The notes: generated by a model not told the origin, from the letters alone. Numbered from the stretch's first letter, positions 17,354 through 26,337 are shown. The stretch is DNA of 38,635 nt from Gammaproteobacteria bacterium (GCA_013178375.1 JABLXQ010000056.1:1-38635); one strand, 5' to 3'. Numbers and translations are program-made.

Positions 17354-17839
17354 ATGCGTGCTTCTAGTTCGACAACCGGTTTCACCCTGATCGAACTCAT
17401 CACCGTCATAGCTATCATCGGGGTCCTGGCCGCAGTGGTCGGACCCCGATTTGCTTCCACCGACACCTACGACGAGCGCGTCTTCCTTGATGACCTGCTG
17501 CAGGCATTGCGTTTTGCGCAGGCGCGGGCGGTCGGCAGCGGTTGCATGACACGGGTGGCATTCTCGCCCGCGGGTTTCACCGTGGAGCGCGATGACTGCA
17601 ACGGCAGCAACGGATTCAATGCCAGCGCCGTGATCAATCCCGACGGCCTCTCCTCCGGCTACACCCAGCTGGACGCACCACCGGCCGGCGTCACCTATTC
17701 CTACACGGTCAATCCACTTGTATTCGATTCGGAAGGACGTGCCCGCAACGGCAGCCTTGCCGTGTTGTCATCGGCGGCGCAAGTGGTGGTGGGATCGCGC
17801 ACGATCCGCGTGGAGGGCGCCACAGGCTATGTACACTGA
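17354..17839 (+). CDS. mshC: MSHA minor pilin MshC (GspH/FimT-like)
   Basis: A prepilin of about 161 residues with the cleavage motif STTG|FTLIELITVIAIIGVLAAVVGPRF. The GspH/FimT-like body has the typical DERVFLDDLLQALRFAQARAVGSGC segment (Cys followed by a variable beta domain). In MSHA systems MshC, D and O are initiating minor pilins at the tip. The ATG at 17354 sits 6 bases after the mshA stop; a GTG one codon upstream is an alternative. It overlaps mshD by 11 bases. Confidence 0.88.
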   Translation: MRASSSTTGFTLIELITVIAIIGVLAAVVGPRFASTDTYDERVFLDDLLQALRFAQARAVGSGCMTRVAFSPAGFTVERDDCNGSNGFNASAVINPDGLSSGYTQLDAPPAGVTYSYTVNPLVFDSEGRARNGSLAVLSSAAQVVVGSRTIRVEGATGYVH

Positions 17840-18350
17840 GCGAATCGAAAACCGTCACCCAGCGCGTTCTGCCGGCATGACGCTGGTGGAACTGGTGCTG
17901 GCGATTGCGCTTGCGGGCCTTATGGTGGCCGGCATCATGTCGTCCTACAGCGCCATCGCCGGGCGCAGCGCCGACCCGATGATTCGCATTCAGACGGTGG
18001 CAGTGGCGGAATCGTTTCTGGAAGAAGCGCTGCTGAAGCCCTTTCTCGATCCTGCAACCCTCACCCGTTGCCCCGCATCGCCCGGCGGCGCCCGCGACAA
18101 CTTCAATAATATTTGCGATTACGCCGACTATAGCGCCAGCGCGGTGACCTTGCCGAACGGCGCGGCGGTGACGGGCCTGGAAAATTATGCCGTTGCTATC
18201 AGCGTGGCGGATATTGCGTCTGGTGAATTGGGCTCGGTGCCTACCCAGTGCGCGCTGAAAGTCACCGTAACCGTCACCAGCCCGCTGCATGAAGCCACCA
18301 TACTGACAGGCTACCGGACCGATTATGAATCGACGCCTCCCTGCAGTTGA
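17829..18350 (+). CDS. mshD: MSHA minor pilin MshD
   Basis: A prepilin of about 173 residues. The leader MYTERIENRHPARSAG is cut before Met instead of Phe: AG|MTLVELVLAIALAGLMVAGIMSSY, with Glu at +5 intact. Met at +1 occurs in some minor pilins and is tolerated by prepilin peptidase. The body carries three Cys-containing segments (LTRCPAS, NICDYADY, TQCAL) and ends PPCS. The chosen ATG lies inside the mshC end; a longer upstream frame is only read-through of non-coding sequence. It overlaps mshO by 26 bases. Confidence 0.87.
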   Translation: MYTERIENRHPARSAGMTLVELVLAIALAGLMVAGIMSSYSAIAGRSADPMIRIQTVAVAESFLEEALLKPFLDPATLTRCPASPGGARDNFNNICDYADYSASAVTLPNGAAVTGLENYAVAISVADIASGELGSVPTQCALKVTVTVTSPLHEATILTGYRTDYESTPPCS

Positions 18351-19200
18351 AAATGCATTGCATCCAGCCGCCGGCTTCACACTGGTGGAGCTGGTCATCG
18401 TCATCACGCTGACCGGTGTCGTGGTGGTGCTGGCGTCGGTTATGGTGGGCAACCAGATGCTGGGATATGTCGACACCGCCAGACGGGCCGGTCTGATGGC
18501 GAAGGCGGATCTCGCGCTGCAGCATATCGCCCGTGATCTGCGCGGTGCAGCGCCGTACAGCATTCGCATTGCCGGTGGTACTGCGCTGGAATGGGTGCCC
18601 ATCCAGAATTGGGGCCGCTATCGCAAGCTGCCGGATGCCAGTGAGGATGCTGCGCTGGATTTCTCCAGGCCGGATGCGCAGTTTGAAGTGCTGTTTGGCA
18701 GCGCGATGCCCGCCATCGCCAGTGGCATGCAGCTGGTGATCGGCAACACCGATGCAGCCGGCATTGACGGCATCAATCTGTATGGCGATGTCAGCAGCGG
18801 AACGCTGGTGCCCGCCGGCAGCAATGTGATCACACCGACATCGGTGGCGGTGGGCAGCAGTGGCAACAGCATTACGCTCACGCCGGCGTTTCAGTTTGCA
18901 CTGGCATCGCTCGCCAGTCGCTTTTATCTGGTGAACGGCGCTGCCAGCTATGTTTGCACCGCCGGTGCGGTGACACGCTACACTGGCTATCCGCTGCAAA
19001 AAACACAACCGGTCAATGGCGCGGGCGTGCCACTGAGCACGGCGTCGTCGGCCCTGCTGCTGGACGGTGTCAGCAGTTGCCAGTTTGGTTACACCGCACT
19101 GGATTCAACCTACGGTGTCGTGTCGGTGCAACTGCAATTGCAGGACGGCACCGAGACCGTGAACATGACCCGCATGATCACCATCGAGAACCGGCCATGA
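18325..19200 (+). CDS. mshO: MSHA minor pilin MshO (PilW/GspJ-like)
   Basis: A 291-residue prepilin with the leader MNRRLPAVENALHPAAG cut before FTLVELVIVITLTGVVVVLASVMV. The body is larger than that of the other minor pilins and of the GspJ/PilW type: LALQHIARDLRGAAPYSIRI shortly after the helix is the usual J-type segment. A Cys pair (YVCTAG, SSCQFGY) is present. J-type minor pilins form part of the tip complex that starts assembly. It starts within mshD and overlaps mshP by four bases. Confidence 0.88.
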   Translation: MNRRLPAVENALHPAAGFTLVELVIVITLTGVVVVLASVMVGNQMLGYVDTARRAGLMAKADLALQHIARDLRGAAPYSIRIAGGTALEWVPIQNWGRYRKLPDASEDAALDFSRPDAQFEVLFGSAMPAIASGMQLVIGNTDAAGIDGINLYGDVSSGTLVPAGSNVITPTSVAVGSSGNSITLTPAFQFALASLASRFYLVNGAASYVCTAGAVTRYTGYPLQKTQPVNGAGVPLSTASSALLLDGVSSCQFGYTALDSTYGVVSVQLQLQDGTETVNMTRMITIENRP

Positions 19201-19592
19201 CTCCGCGCGCGCCTGATAAAGGTTTTGCCCTGCCCGCCGTGATTTTCATGATGGTGATCGTGGTTTTGCTGATCACGGCGATGACGCGTCTGCTCAGCAC
19301 CCAGTCCGCTATCAGCGACATGCAGTTGCTGGGTGTGCGCGCATTCTGGGCCGCCAAAGCCGGTGCCGATTGGGCTGCCTACCGCATCAATGCCACCCAC
19401 GCCTGTGCCACCGGTAATCTCACCATCAACGGATTTCAGGTGACGGTGGGTTGTGTTTCCAACAGTTATGTTGAAGCGGGCAATACGGTGTCCGTGTATG
19501 AAGTCAGTGTTTCGGCGCAGTACGGAAGCGATCCGGGTGGCATCGACTATGTTTCGCGACAACTGAATCTGGTGCTGAATGTGGAAAATTGA
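19197..19592 (+). CDS. mshP: MSHA minor pilin MshP (PilX/GspK-like)
   Basis: A 131-residue protein with a very short leader (MTPRAPDKG) cut before FALPAVIFMMVIVVLLITAM. Residue +5 is Ala rather than Glu, as in GspK/PilX-type tip pilins, where the missing charge fits a subunit sitting at the very top. The remainder has two Cys (THACATG, TVGCVSN). ATG at 19197 overlaps the mshO stop; it overlaps mshQ by 14 bases. Name is based on position and type. Confidence 0.85.
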   Translation: MTPRAPDKGFALPAVIFMMVIVVLLITAMTRLLSTQSAISDMQLLGVRAFWAAKAGADWAAYRINATHACATGNLTINGFQVTVGCVSNSYVEAGNTVSVYEVSVSAQYGSDPGGIDYVSRQLNLVLNVEN

Positions 19593-22500
19593 TGCGCGGA
19601 TTTTTGTTTTGCTGGTACTGCTGTTGCTGGCTCGCGGAGCTGGTGCGGCCAGCTGCGCCAACATCTGGCCCGGCGCCACCACCGGCAATAGCACCGTGGT
19701 GCCCGCAATGCCGCCATTTACTGGCACCAGCGCGCTCACACTGAACGCCACGCTGGCTGCCGGCGATTTTCATTACGGCACAACCTCGCTTTCCGGTGGC
19801 ACATTGACCACGTCCGCCGTTACCACCCGTCTGTATTTCAACGGCAATCTTTCCCTGTCGGGAACCGCGCGATTTAATTCCGCCGGCCAGCCCGAGAATC
19901 TGATCATCATCGTCAATGGCAACCTGTCGCTGACAGGGCAGGCACTGGTGCGGGGACTGGTTTATGCCACCGGCAGCGTGAGCATGTCCGGACAGAGCAG
20001 CGTGCTGGGCGCAGTGAGTGCGGCTGGTGGTATCAGCGTGAGCGGAACTGCGGGTGTGACCTACGATGAAGATGGCGTGGTTATTGCCGGTTACGGCACG
20101 CTGTGCACGCCGCCGGTGCGGCCTGCGTTGAAAATCGTCAGCCCCATCTGCGGTGTCAGCAACAAGCTGATCGTCACCTTCAATAATAGCGGTGGCCGCC
20201 TGCCGCTGGGCAGCAGTGCCACGACCTTCGGCAATTACTCGATCGTCAGTGAAACCGGCACGGTGCACACCGTTACCGGCGCGCGTCTGTCGGACGATGG
20301 CTACGAGGTGCAGCTGGCCTTCACACCGACGCTTGTGAATGGCCGGGATTACACCGTGTCCGTGACGAACGTGGAGGACCAGGACGGTATCGCCATGACG
20401 TCCGGCAGCGACAGCTTTTATTTTTCCAGCACCACCAATGGCATCGTCGGTAATTACTGGGGCAATACGACTTTGAGTGGCGGTGTTTCCGCGCAGAGTG
20501 TCGACAGCAATATCAATTTTGCCTGGGGTGTTTTCGATTGGCCTGCCGGTTCCTTTTTGTCCGGCTTTTCGATCCGCTGGGACGGCTACCTGGAAGTGGC
20601 CACCAGTGGCACCTATACCTTGCGTACGGAGTCCGAGGATGGTGCCCGCGTCTGGCTGAACGATCTGGCCGGGTCCACGATCATCAACCGCTGGGTGAGC
20701 TCGTCCGGCACCGCCACCAGCAGCGGCATTGCACTGGTGGCAGGACAGCGCTACCCGATCAAGGTTGAATTCTTCAAGGATGCGGAAGCCTTTTCCACCA
20801 AGGAAATGCGGCTGCAGTGGACCACGCCTGGTAACAGCACCTTTACCGCGATTCCCAACAGCAATTTTTATACCTGCGTGTCGTCGTTTGTGAGCAACAC
20901 CGGGCTGGTGGCGCATTATCAGCTGGAAGGCCCCACCTGGAACGGCACCAGTGGCGAAGTGACGGATTCCTCCGGCAATGGCATGCACGGCACAACCATT
21001 GGCAATCCCACAGCCAGCGCGGCCAAAGTCTGCAATGGCGCCTACATGAACGGCACCAACTATATCCGCATCGCCGACAACCCGCTGATGGATCTTACCG
21101 ATGCGCTGTCCATCACGGCTTGGGTACGGCTGAATGCCTTGGGTGCGGAATTGAAAACCATTTTCTCGAAAGATGAGAATTATGAGTTTCACATCAATGA
21201 AGTGGGGCAGGTCTTCTGGTGGTGGAACACCAGCACGGGTGCGACGCGGTCCTTCACTTCCAGCCCCTACGCGATTTCATTGAATACCTGGCATCATATC
21301 GGTGTAGTGTATTCGGCGTCGCGGCAGAGCATCTATATTGATGGTGTCGAACGGGCCTTCCGTACCAATACAAATGAGATATTGCGGACCAACAACGATC
21401 CGATGGAGATTGGCGCGGACCAGGGCCTCGCCAACCGCATCTGGAATGGCGGCATTGACGAAATAAAATTGTATGACCGGGCGCTGAGTGCAGCGGAAGT
21501 GGCCGCTGATATGAATGCGACGCGGGTTTGTCCGTCGTCGCTGGACCGGTTTGAGGTGACGGTTGCCGCAACGGCCAGTGTCTGTGCGCCGGTGGCCGTT
21601 ACCATCCGGGCGCTGCAGAGTGACGGCAGCACTTACACAGGTTATTCCGGCACCGTGAATATCGCCACCAGTGCGATGCATGGCAATTGGAGCAAGACCA
21701 CCGCCAGCGGTACGCTGAATCCCGCCACGGACAACGACGACAACGGCGCAGTGCAATACACCTTTGCCAGCGGCGACAATGGGCAGGCCATTCTGTATCT
21801 GAGCAACACTCACGCTGACCGGTTGACCATCACGGCAACTGAAAACAGTGGTACCGCTACCGGCACATCATCCGCCGTGCAGTTCAGTGAGAATGCGCTG
21901 GTGATTTCCACTGTGCCCACGACTTACGCGGATTTCGTCGCTGGCCGCACTCATCCCCTGCAGATCGAGGCGCAGTACCGTGATCCCGTTACCGGCGATT
22001 GTGGACCCTTTCTGGCTTATGACGGCAATATTCCCCTGAAAACCTGGATCACCCGTAGCGCAAATGATCCGGGCGGTGTGCGGCCCTCCATTACCACTAC
22101 TTCCGGTGATGTGCAGCTGCCGACGGCTCAGCCCGGCAGCAACAACGCGACGCTGGCCTTCACCCAGGGGTTGGCGACACTGAACTGGGTTACCAGCGAC
22201 GTGGGCCAGTACGTTTTCAACCTGCTCGACGATAGCAGCGGTCTGGTGGTGGATACAACGGGTGCTGCACTGCCTGTCAGTGGTGCCAGTGCCACGTTTA
22301 CCGTGCGCCCATTCGGCTTTTACACGCGGGCGCAAAGCCGGCGCGTGCCGCTCACCAACAATCCTGCCGCCAGCGATGCAACCGGCGCGGCATTCGTGAA
22401 GGCGGGAGAAAGTTTCGATGTGCTGGCGACGGCGGTGCAATATGAATCTGCCGATGACAGCAACGCTGACGGCGTACCCGATGCGGGTGCCGATCTGAGT

Positions 22501-23790
22501 GGCAACGGGACTACGCCGGCGTTTGGTCAGGAACCTGTCGGTGCGCGCGATACGATTGCGATCACCAGTGCGCTGGTGTTGCCGAGTGAGGCGGGCAGTG
22601 TGCATCCAGGACTGGCCGGCACTACCAACATCTCGTCCTTCATCAGCGGTGCCGGCAGCGCCATCACGTCCTATGGCGAAGTCGGCATCATTGCCATCAG
22701 CGCGACGTTGGCGGACAATAGTTACCTTGGCAGCAACAATGTCATCGGCAGCATTCCGCTGGTTGGCCGTTTTTATCCAGACCATTTCACCGCCGCCCAC
22801 AATTCACCAACCCTGCGCGATGGCAGCGGTGGCTGGAGCTGTGATTTCACGTACCAGGGTCAGGCATTCGGCTTTGCGGTTGAACCGCAGGTGACATTCA
22901 CCGCAATCAACACCAGCGGCAATCCCACGCTGAATTACACCGGTGATTTCTGGAAGCTGGACGTACCCCAGCACAGTATCGCGCTGGACGCCGCCAGCCC
23001 TCCCGCCGGTTCAGCCTGCGTCAGCGGCGGCACGATCGTCGCCGGCTGCTTTACCGAAAATTCCGCCAGCGTATCGCGCAGCTGGAGCGGAACCGACACC
23101 TTCGATGGCCAGGGTATTTTCATCACAGATGTCCATTCATTGCAGATCAACAAACTCAACGCCACGCCCAATGGTGGCGACATTCCCTACTCTCCGTTGC
23201 TGGATCTAGTGTTGTCCCAGGCAGAGCTCACCGACAATGACGGTGCCTGCTATCAGAGTGGCGGCAGCTGCAGTGAATTTCGCATCGACGATATCACCGG
23301 CACCGACATCCGCTATGGCCGAGGCTGGATCGACAACACCAATGGCCCGGTGATGACGCCGCTGATCATGACGCTGCGGCTGCAGTACTGGGATGCCAGC
23401 GCCAACTTCGTTTACAACACGCTGGACAATTCCGGCTGTGCCGGCACCCCGGCGCTGACCACCGACATCCAGCTGTCAAACTTCACCGGAAACCTGCAGG
23501 CGGGCGAGACCTCGGTGGCTGCGCTGTCGCCACAACCGGGCTATTACCTGATGAGCCTGGCAGCGCCCGGTTCCGACAGCAGTGGCCAGCCCAATGCCGG
23601 CACTGCCGTTGTCACCTGGCTGCTGGACAATGACACCAGCGACAACGCTCCAGGTGAAGCCTGCAGCCAGCACTGGCTGTGCTATGACTACGATGGTAAC
23701 GGGCTGAATGAAAATCCCGCTGCCCGCGCCATTTTCAGCACGCTTCCAGACAAGCGGCCGATGCTGTTCCTGAAAGAAGCTTATCGCTGA
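19579..23790 (+). CDS. mshQ: MshQ-like large exported protein with PA14, LamG and DUF6701 regions
   Basis: Largest gene of the window (1403 residues). A signal peptide ends at about residue 23 (GAGA|ASC). Residues about 25-185 form a Gly/Ser/Thr-rich beta-helix-like region with repeats of NGNLSLSG type. A PA14-like domain is near 288-430 (NYWGNTTLSGG, RWDGYLEVATSGTYTLRTESEDGARVWLND, RYPIKVEFF). A LamG/concanavalin-type domain lies near 438-648 (VAHYQLEG, DALSITAWVRLN, NTWHHIGVVYS, GGIDEIKLYDRALSAAEV). The rest to the end is the MshQ-type DUF6701 region, ending YDYDGNGLNENPAARAIFSTLPDKRPMLFLKEAYR. The gene follows mshP with a 14-base overlap. PA14 and LamG commonly bind carbohydrate, so this may be the pilus-associated adhesin or tip protein; that is inference. 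Confidence 0.9.
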   Translation: MWKIDARIFVLLVLLLLARGAGAASCANIWPGATTGNSTVVPAMPPFTGTSALTLNATLAAGDFHYGTTSLSGGTLTTSAVTTRLYFNGNLSLSGTARFNSAGQPENLIIIVNGNLSLTGQALVRGLVYATGSVSMSGQSSVLGAVSAAGGISVSGTAGVTYDEDGVVIAGYGTLCTPPVRPALKIVSPICGVSNKLIVTFNNSGGRLPLGSSATTFGNYSIVSETGTVHTVTGARLSDDGYEVQLAFTPTLVNGRDYTVSVTNVEDQDGIAMTSGSDSFYFSSTTNGIVGNYWGNTTLSGGVSAQSVDSNINFAWGVFDWPAGSFLSGFSIRWDGYLEVATSGTYTLRTESEDGARVWLNDLAGSTIINRWVSSSGTATSSGIALVAGQRYPIKVEFFKDAEAFSTKEMRLQWTTPGNSTFTAIPNSNFYTCVSSFVSNTGLVAHYQLEGPTWNGTSGEVTDSSGNGMHGTTIGNPTASAAKVCNGAYMNGTNYIRIADNPLMDLTDALSITAWVRLNALGAELKTIFSKDENYEFHINEVGQVFWWWNTSTGATRSFTSSPYAISLNTWHHIGVVYSASRQSIYIDGVERAFRTNTNEILRTNNDPMEIGADQGLANRIWNGGIDEIKLYDRALSAAEVAADMNATRVCPSSLDRFEVTVAATASVCAPVAVTIRALQSDGSTYTGYSGTVNIATSAMHGNWSKTTASGTLNPATDNDDNGAVQYTFASGDNGQAILYLSNTHADRLTITATENSGTATGTSSAVQFSENALVISTVPTTYADFVAGRTHPLQIEAQYRDPVTGDCGPFLAYDGNIPLKTWITRSANDPGGVRPSITTTSGDVQLPTAQPGSNNATLAFTQGLATLNWVTSDVGQYVFNLLDDSSGLVVDTTGAALPVSGASATFTVRPFGFYTRAQSRRVPLTNNPAASDATGAAFVKAGESFDVLATAVQYESADDSNADGVPDAGADLSGNGTTPAFGQEPVGARDTIAITSALVLPSEAGSVHPGLAGTTNISSFISGAGSAITSYGEVGIIAISATLADNSYLGSNNVIGSIPLVGRFYPDHFTAAHNSPTLRDGSGGWSCDFTYQGQAFGFAVEPQVTFTAINTSGNPTLNYTGDFWKLDVPQHSIALDAASPPAGSACVSGGTIVAGCFTENSASVSRSWSGTDTFDGQGIFITDVHSLQINKLNATPNGGDIPYSPLLDLVLSQAELTDNDGACYQSGGSCSEFRIDDITGTDIRYGRGWIDNTNGPVMTPLIMTLRLQYWDASANFVYNTLDNSGCAGTPALTTDIQLSNFTGNLQAGETSVAALSPQPGYYLMSLAAPGSDSSGQPNAGTAVVTWLLDNDTSDNAPGEACSQHWLCYDYDGNGLNENPAARAIFSTLPDKRPMLFLKEAYR

Positions 23791-23857
23791 TTCTGCCCAT
23801 TCCGCTTGACCATCCCGCCGTGACGCGCCACGCTAACAGCCTGTAACAGGAGGCTCT

Positions 23858-24109
23858 ATGTGTCTTGGCGTTCCCGGTCAGATTGAATCCATTGCCGATC
23901 CCGGACTCGCGCTGGCGTGGGTGCGGCTGGAAGGCGTGCGCCGCGAAGTGAATGTGGCCTGCGTGCTGGATGGCGAATCCATCGACGCGCTGGTGGGCAG
24001 CTGGGTCATCGTGCATGCCGGCTTCGCGCTGGAGAAAATCAATCTGGAGGAAGCCACGCGCACACTTCAGCTGCTGCAGCAATTGCATTCCGCACAGGAG
24101 ACACACTGA
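23858..24109 (+). CDS. hypC: HypC/HybG/HupF-family hydrogenase maturation chaperone
   Basis: An 83-residue chaperone that, with HypD, carries the Fe(CN)2CO unit to the large subunit of [NiFe]-hydrogenase. The N-terminal MCLGVPGQI contains the essential Cys2, and VNVACVLD and VGSWVIVHAGFALEKI match the OB-like HypC fold. AGGAGG stands 4-5 bases before the ATG. That site could be paired in a small hairpin (AGCCT at 23839-23843 with AGGCT at 23851-23855), which might limit translation; this is weak. The stop overlaps hypD (TGATG). It lies 67 bases after mshQ with no terminator seen. Confidence 0.95.
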   Translation: MCLGVPGQIESIADPGLALAWVRLEGVRREVNVACVLDGESIDALVGSWVIVHAGFALEKINLEEATRTLQLLQQLHSAQETH

Positions 24110-25212
24110 TGGAACTGCTGCAAACTTTTCGTGATCCTGTTCATGTGCGTACGCTGGCAGCGCTGGTGCGCGCGGCGGGTGAATCGCTGGCAGAACAGTG
24201 GCAGCGGCCAGTGCAGGTCATGGAAGTGTGCGGCGGCCACACCCACGCCATTTACAAGGCCGGCCTGCACCAACTGGTGGGTAATCAGATCGAATTTCTG
24301 CACGGACCCGGCTGCCCGGTGTGTGTATTGCCAAAATCCCGTATCGACGCCTGCATTGCCATGGCGCAGCAGCCGGACGTGATACTGGCAACCTACGGCG
24401 ACGTCATGCGCGTGCCGGGTACGGCGCTGAGTTTTATCCAGGCCAAGGCGCTGGGCGCCGACATCCGCATGGTCTATTCCGCGCTGGATGCCCTGCGGCT
24501 GGCGCAGCGCAATCCACAAAAGCGGGTTGTGTTTTTCGCGCTGGGTTTTGAAACCACCATGCCCGCCACGGCGCTCACGCTGCAACAGGCCAGGCACCAG
24601 CAGGTGCATAATTTTTTCGTGTACTGCCACCATATTCTGATCGTGCCCGCGCTGATGGCGCTGCTGCAGGATCAGGATACCCTGATCGACGGTTTCATCG
24701 GACCGGGTCATGTCAGCGCGGTACTCGGCACCGCCGCCTACGATTTCATTGCGACGGAATTTCACAAGCCCTTCGTGATTGCCGGTTTCGAGCCGGTGGA
24801 CATCCTGCAGTCGCTGCTGATGGTGCTGCAACAGTTGCAGCAAGGCCGCAGCAATGTGGAAGTGCAATACAACCGGGTGGTGACGGCCGCCGGCAATCCG
24901 GTGGCGCAGGCAGCGCTGGCGGATGTATTCCGCGTTGCGCCGCACAGCGAATGGCGTGGACTGGGTGTGCTGGACCTGTCCGGCCTGATGTTGCAGCCGG
25001 CTTACGCGCAACATGATGCCAATCTGCATTTTCAACTGGAAGACAGCCCTGAAAACGCAGTGGAACCCGGTCGCTGCGGCGCGGTGCTGAAAGGCCAGAT
25101 CAAGCCGGCCCAGTGCGAACTGTTCGGCAACCAGTGCAAGCCGCAGCATCCTGTGGGCGCACTGATGGTGTCATCGGAGGGCGCCTGTTCGGCCTGCTAT
25201 CAACATGCATGA
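24109..25212 (+). CDS. hypD: Hydrogenase formation protein HypD
   Basis: HypD (367 residues, normal length) is the iron-sulfur scaffold on which HypC-bound iron gets its CN and CO ligands. Conserved motifs are present: VCGGHTHAIYKAG with Cys41, HGPGCPVCVLP with Cys69 and Cys72, TYGDVMRVPG, GFETTMPATA, GPGHVSAVLG, FVIAGFEPVDIL and, at the C-terminus, a Cys-rich region (GRCGAVLKGQIKPAQCELFGNQCKP, then GACSACYQHA) that binds the 4Fe-4S cluster. The start overlaps the hypC stop by one base; an open frame upstream of it is not used. The 3' end overlaps hypA by eight bases. Confidence 0.96.
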   Translation: MELLQTFRDPVHVRTLAALVRAAGESLAEQWQRPVQVMEVCGGHTHAIYKAGLHQLVGNQIEFLHGPGCPVCVLPKSRIDACIAMAQQPDVILATYGDVMRVPGTALSFIQAKALGADIRMVYSALDALRLAQRNPQKRVVFFALGFETTMPATALTLQQARHQQVHNFFVYCHHILIVPALMALLQDQDTLIDGFIGPGHVSAVLGTAAYDFIATEFHKPFVIAGFEPVDILQSLLMVLQQLQQGRSNVEVQYNRVVTAAGNPVAQAALADVFRVAPHSEWRGLGVLDLSGLMLQPAYAQHDANLHFQLEDSPENAVEPGRCGAVLKGQIKPAQCELFGNQCKPQHPVGALMVSSEGACSACYQHA

Positions 25213-25534
25213 GTTAAGTCTGGTGGAAGACATTCTGCGTATTGCCGGCAAAGAGTCCGGCGGCCGCACCGTGACACGTGTCGTGCTGGAAGTGGGTGCG
25301 CTCACCTGCGTGACGCCCGAAGCACTGGAGTTCTGTTTCGACAGCTGCAAGGCGGCCGCCGCATTGGCGCAGGCGCAGCTGATCATCGAGCGGCGCGCCG
25401 GCGTGGCCCGGTGCGATCAGTGTGGCAACGAATTTGAAATCGGCAAACTGTATCAGCCCTGCGCCTGCGGCAGTTTCGACAAAGCCATCCTGCAAGGGCA
25501 GGAACTGCGGATTATTTCCCTGGAGTTGCAATAA
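25205..25534 (+). CDS. hypA: Hydrogenase nickel incorporation protein HypA
   Basis: A 109-residue nickel chaperone delivering Ni2+ to the hydrogenase precursor. The nickel site MHELSLVEDI with His2 is intact. The zinc site should be two CxxC pairs; the first is regular (Cys70-DQ-Cys73), but the second reads PCACGS, a CxC pair (Cys86, Cys88) where CxxCGS is usual. The following FDKAILQGQELRI matches the family C-terminus, so this looks like a one-residue deletion or shift. It starts inside hypD and ends with the stop overlapping the hypB ATG by one base. Confidence 0.95.
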   Translation: MHELSLVEDILRIAGKESGGRTVTRVVLEVGALTCVTPEALEFCFDSCKAAAALAQAQLIIERRAGVARCDQCGNEFEIGKLYQPCACGSFDKAILQGQELRIISLELQ

Positions 25535-26337
25535 TGTGTACCGATTGTGGTTGCGGCTCGTCGTCCAGCAGCATTTACCGGCCGGAAGTGCCTGCCGCGC
25601 CAAAGTTGCAGGCGTCGGTGTTCACTGCAGTGTCCGCAGTGGCGCAGCAGTCTGCTGAATCCGTCGGTAATACAGTGCATCAACATCTCGAAATCGCATT
25701 GCTGCAACGCAACGACGACATTGCCGCCGACAACCGGGAAGGATTCAAGCGTACTGGCACACTGGCACTGAATCTGGTGAGCTCCCCGGGCGCCGGTAAA
25801 ACCACGCTGCTGGAAAAAACCCTGCACGCCATCGCACGCGGTGTACCGGTTGCCGTAATCGAAGGCGATCAGGCCACCGATCAGGATGCGCAACGGATTG
25901 CCGCCACCGGCGTGAAAGTGGTGCAGGTCAACACGGGTACCGGCTGTCATCTGGACGCCGACATGATCCGTCGCGCCGCGCTGCAACTGCAGCCATTGCA
26001 GCAGCACCTGTTGCTGATCGAGAACGTCGGCAACCTGGTATGCCCGGCGTTGTTCGATCTGGGCGAGAAAATGAAAATCGTGCTGCTGTCCGTCACTGAA
26101 GGCGACGACAAGCCGTTGAAGTACCCCCACATGTTCCAGGCCGCCGGCCTGCTGCTGATCACCAAGTGCGACCTGTTGCCCTATGTGGAATTCGACGTGG
26201 ATGCCTGCATCGCCCGCGCCCGTCAGATCAATCCGCGGCTGGAAGTGCTGCAGCTTTCGTCCCGCACGGGGCAGGGCATGGATGTCTGGCAACAGTGGCT
26301 GCTGGACCGGCTGTCGGCTGTGGCAAAAACCGGTTGA
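25534..26337 (+). CDS. hypB: Hydrogenase nickel incorporation GTPase HypB
   Basis: A 267-residue GTPase that drives nickel insertion with HypA. The N-terminal high-affinity metal motif CTDCGCG (residues 2-8) is present, but the His-rich stretch some homologues use for nickel storage is missing. The G-domain has the P-loop SSPGAGKT at 83-90, GDQATDQDAQR (switch region), the metal-binding TGCHLDADM with Cys138 and His139, LIENVGNLVCPALFDLG and the base-binding ITKCDLLP. Length is normal. It completes a tight hypC-D-A-B cluster; hypE and hypF, also needed for CN/CO ligand synthesis, are not here. Confidence 0.96.
   Translation: MCTDCGCGSSSSSIYRPEVPAAPKLQASVFTAVSAVAQQSAESVGNTVHQHLEIALLQRNDDIAADNREGFKRTGTLALNLVSSPGAGKTTLLEKTLHAIARGVPVAVIEGDQATDQDAQRIAATGVKVVQVNTGTGCHLDADMIRRAALQLQPLQQHLLLIENVGNLVCPALFDLGEKMKIVLLSVTEGDDKPLKYPHMFQAAGLLLITKCDLLPYVEFDVDACIARARQINPRLEVLQLSSRTGQGMDVWQQWLLDRLSAVAKTG

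Noticed and set aside
15278-21192. Minus-strand reading frames of 560-590 codons under mshG, the pilins and mshQ
   Set aside because: The plus strand carries well-supported genes throughout; the antisense translations are low-complexity Arg/His/Gln-rich and show no known fold.
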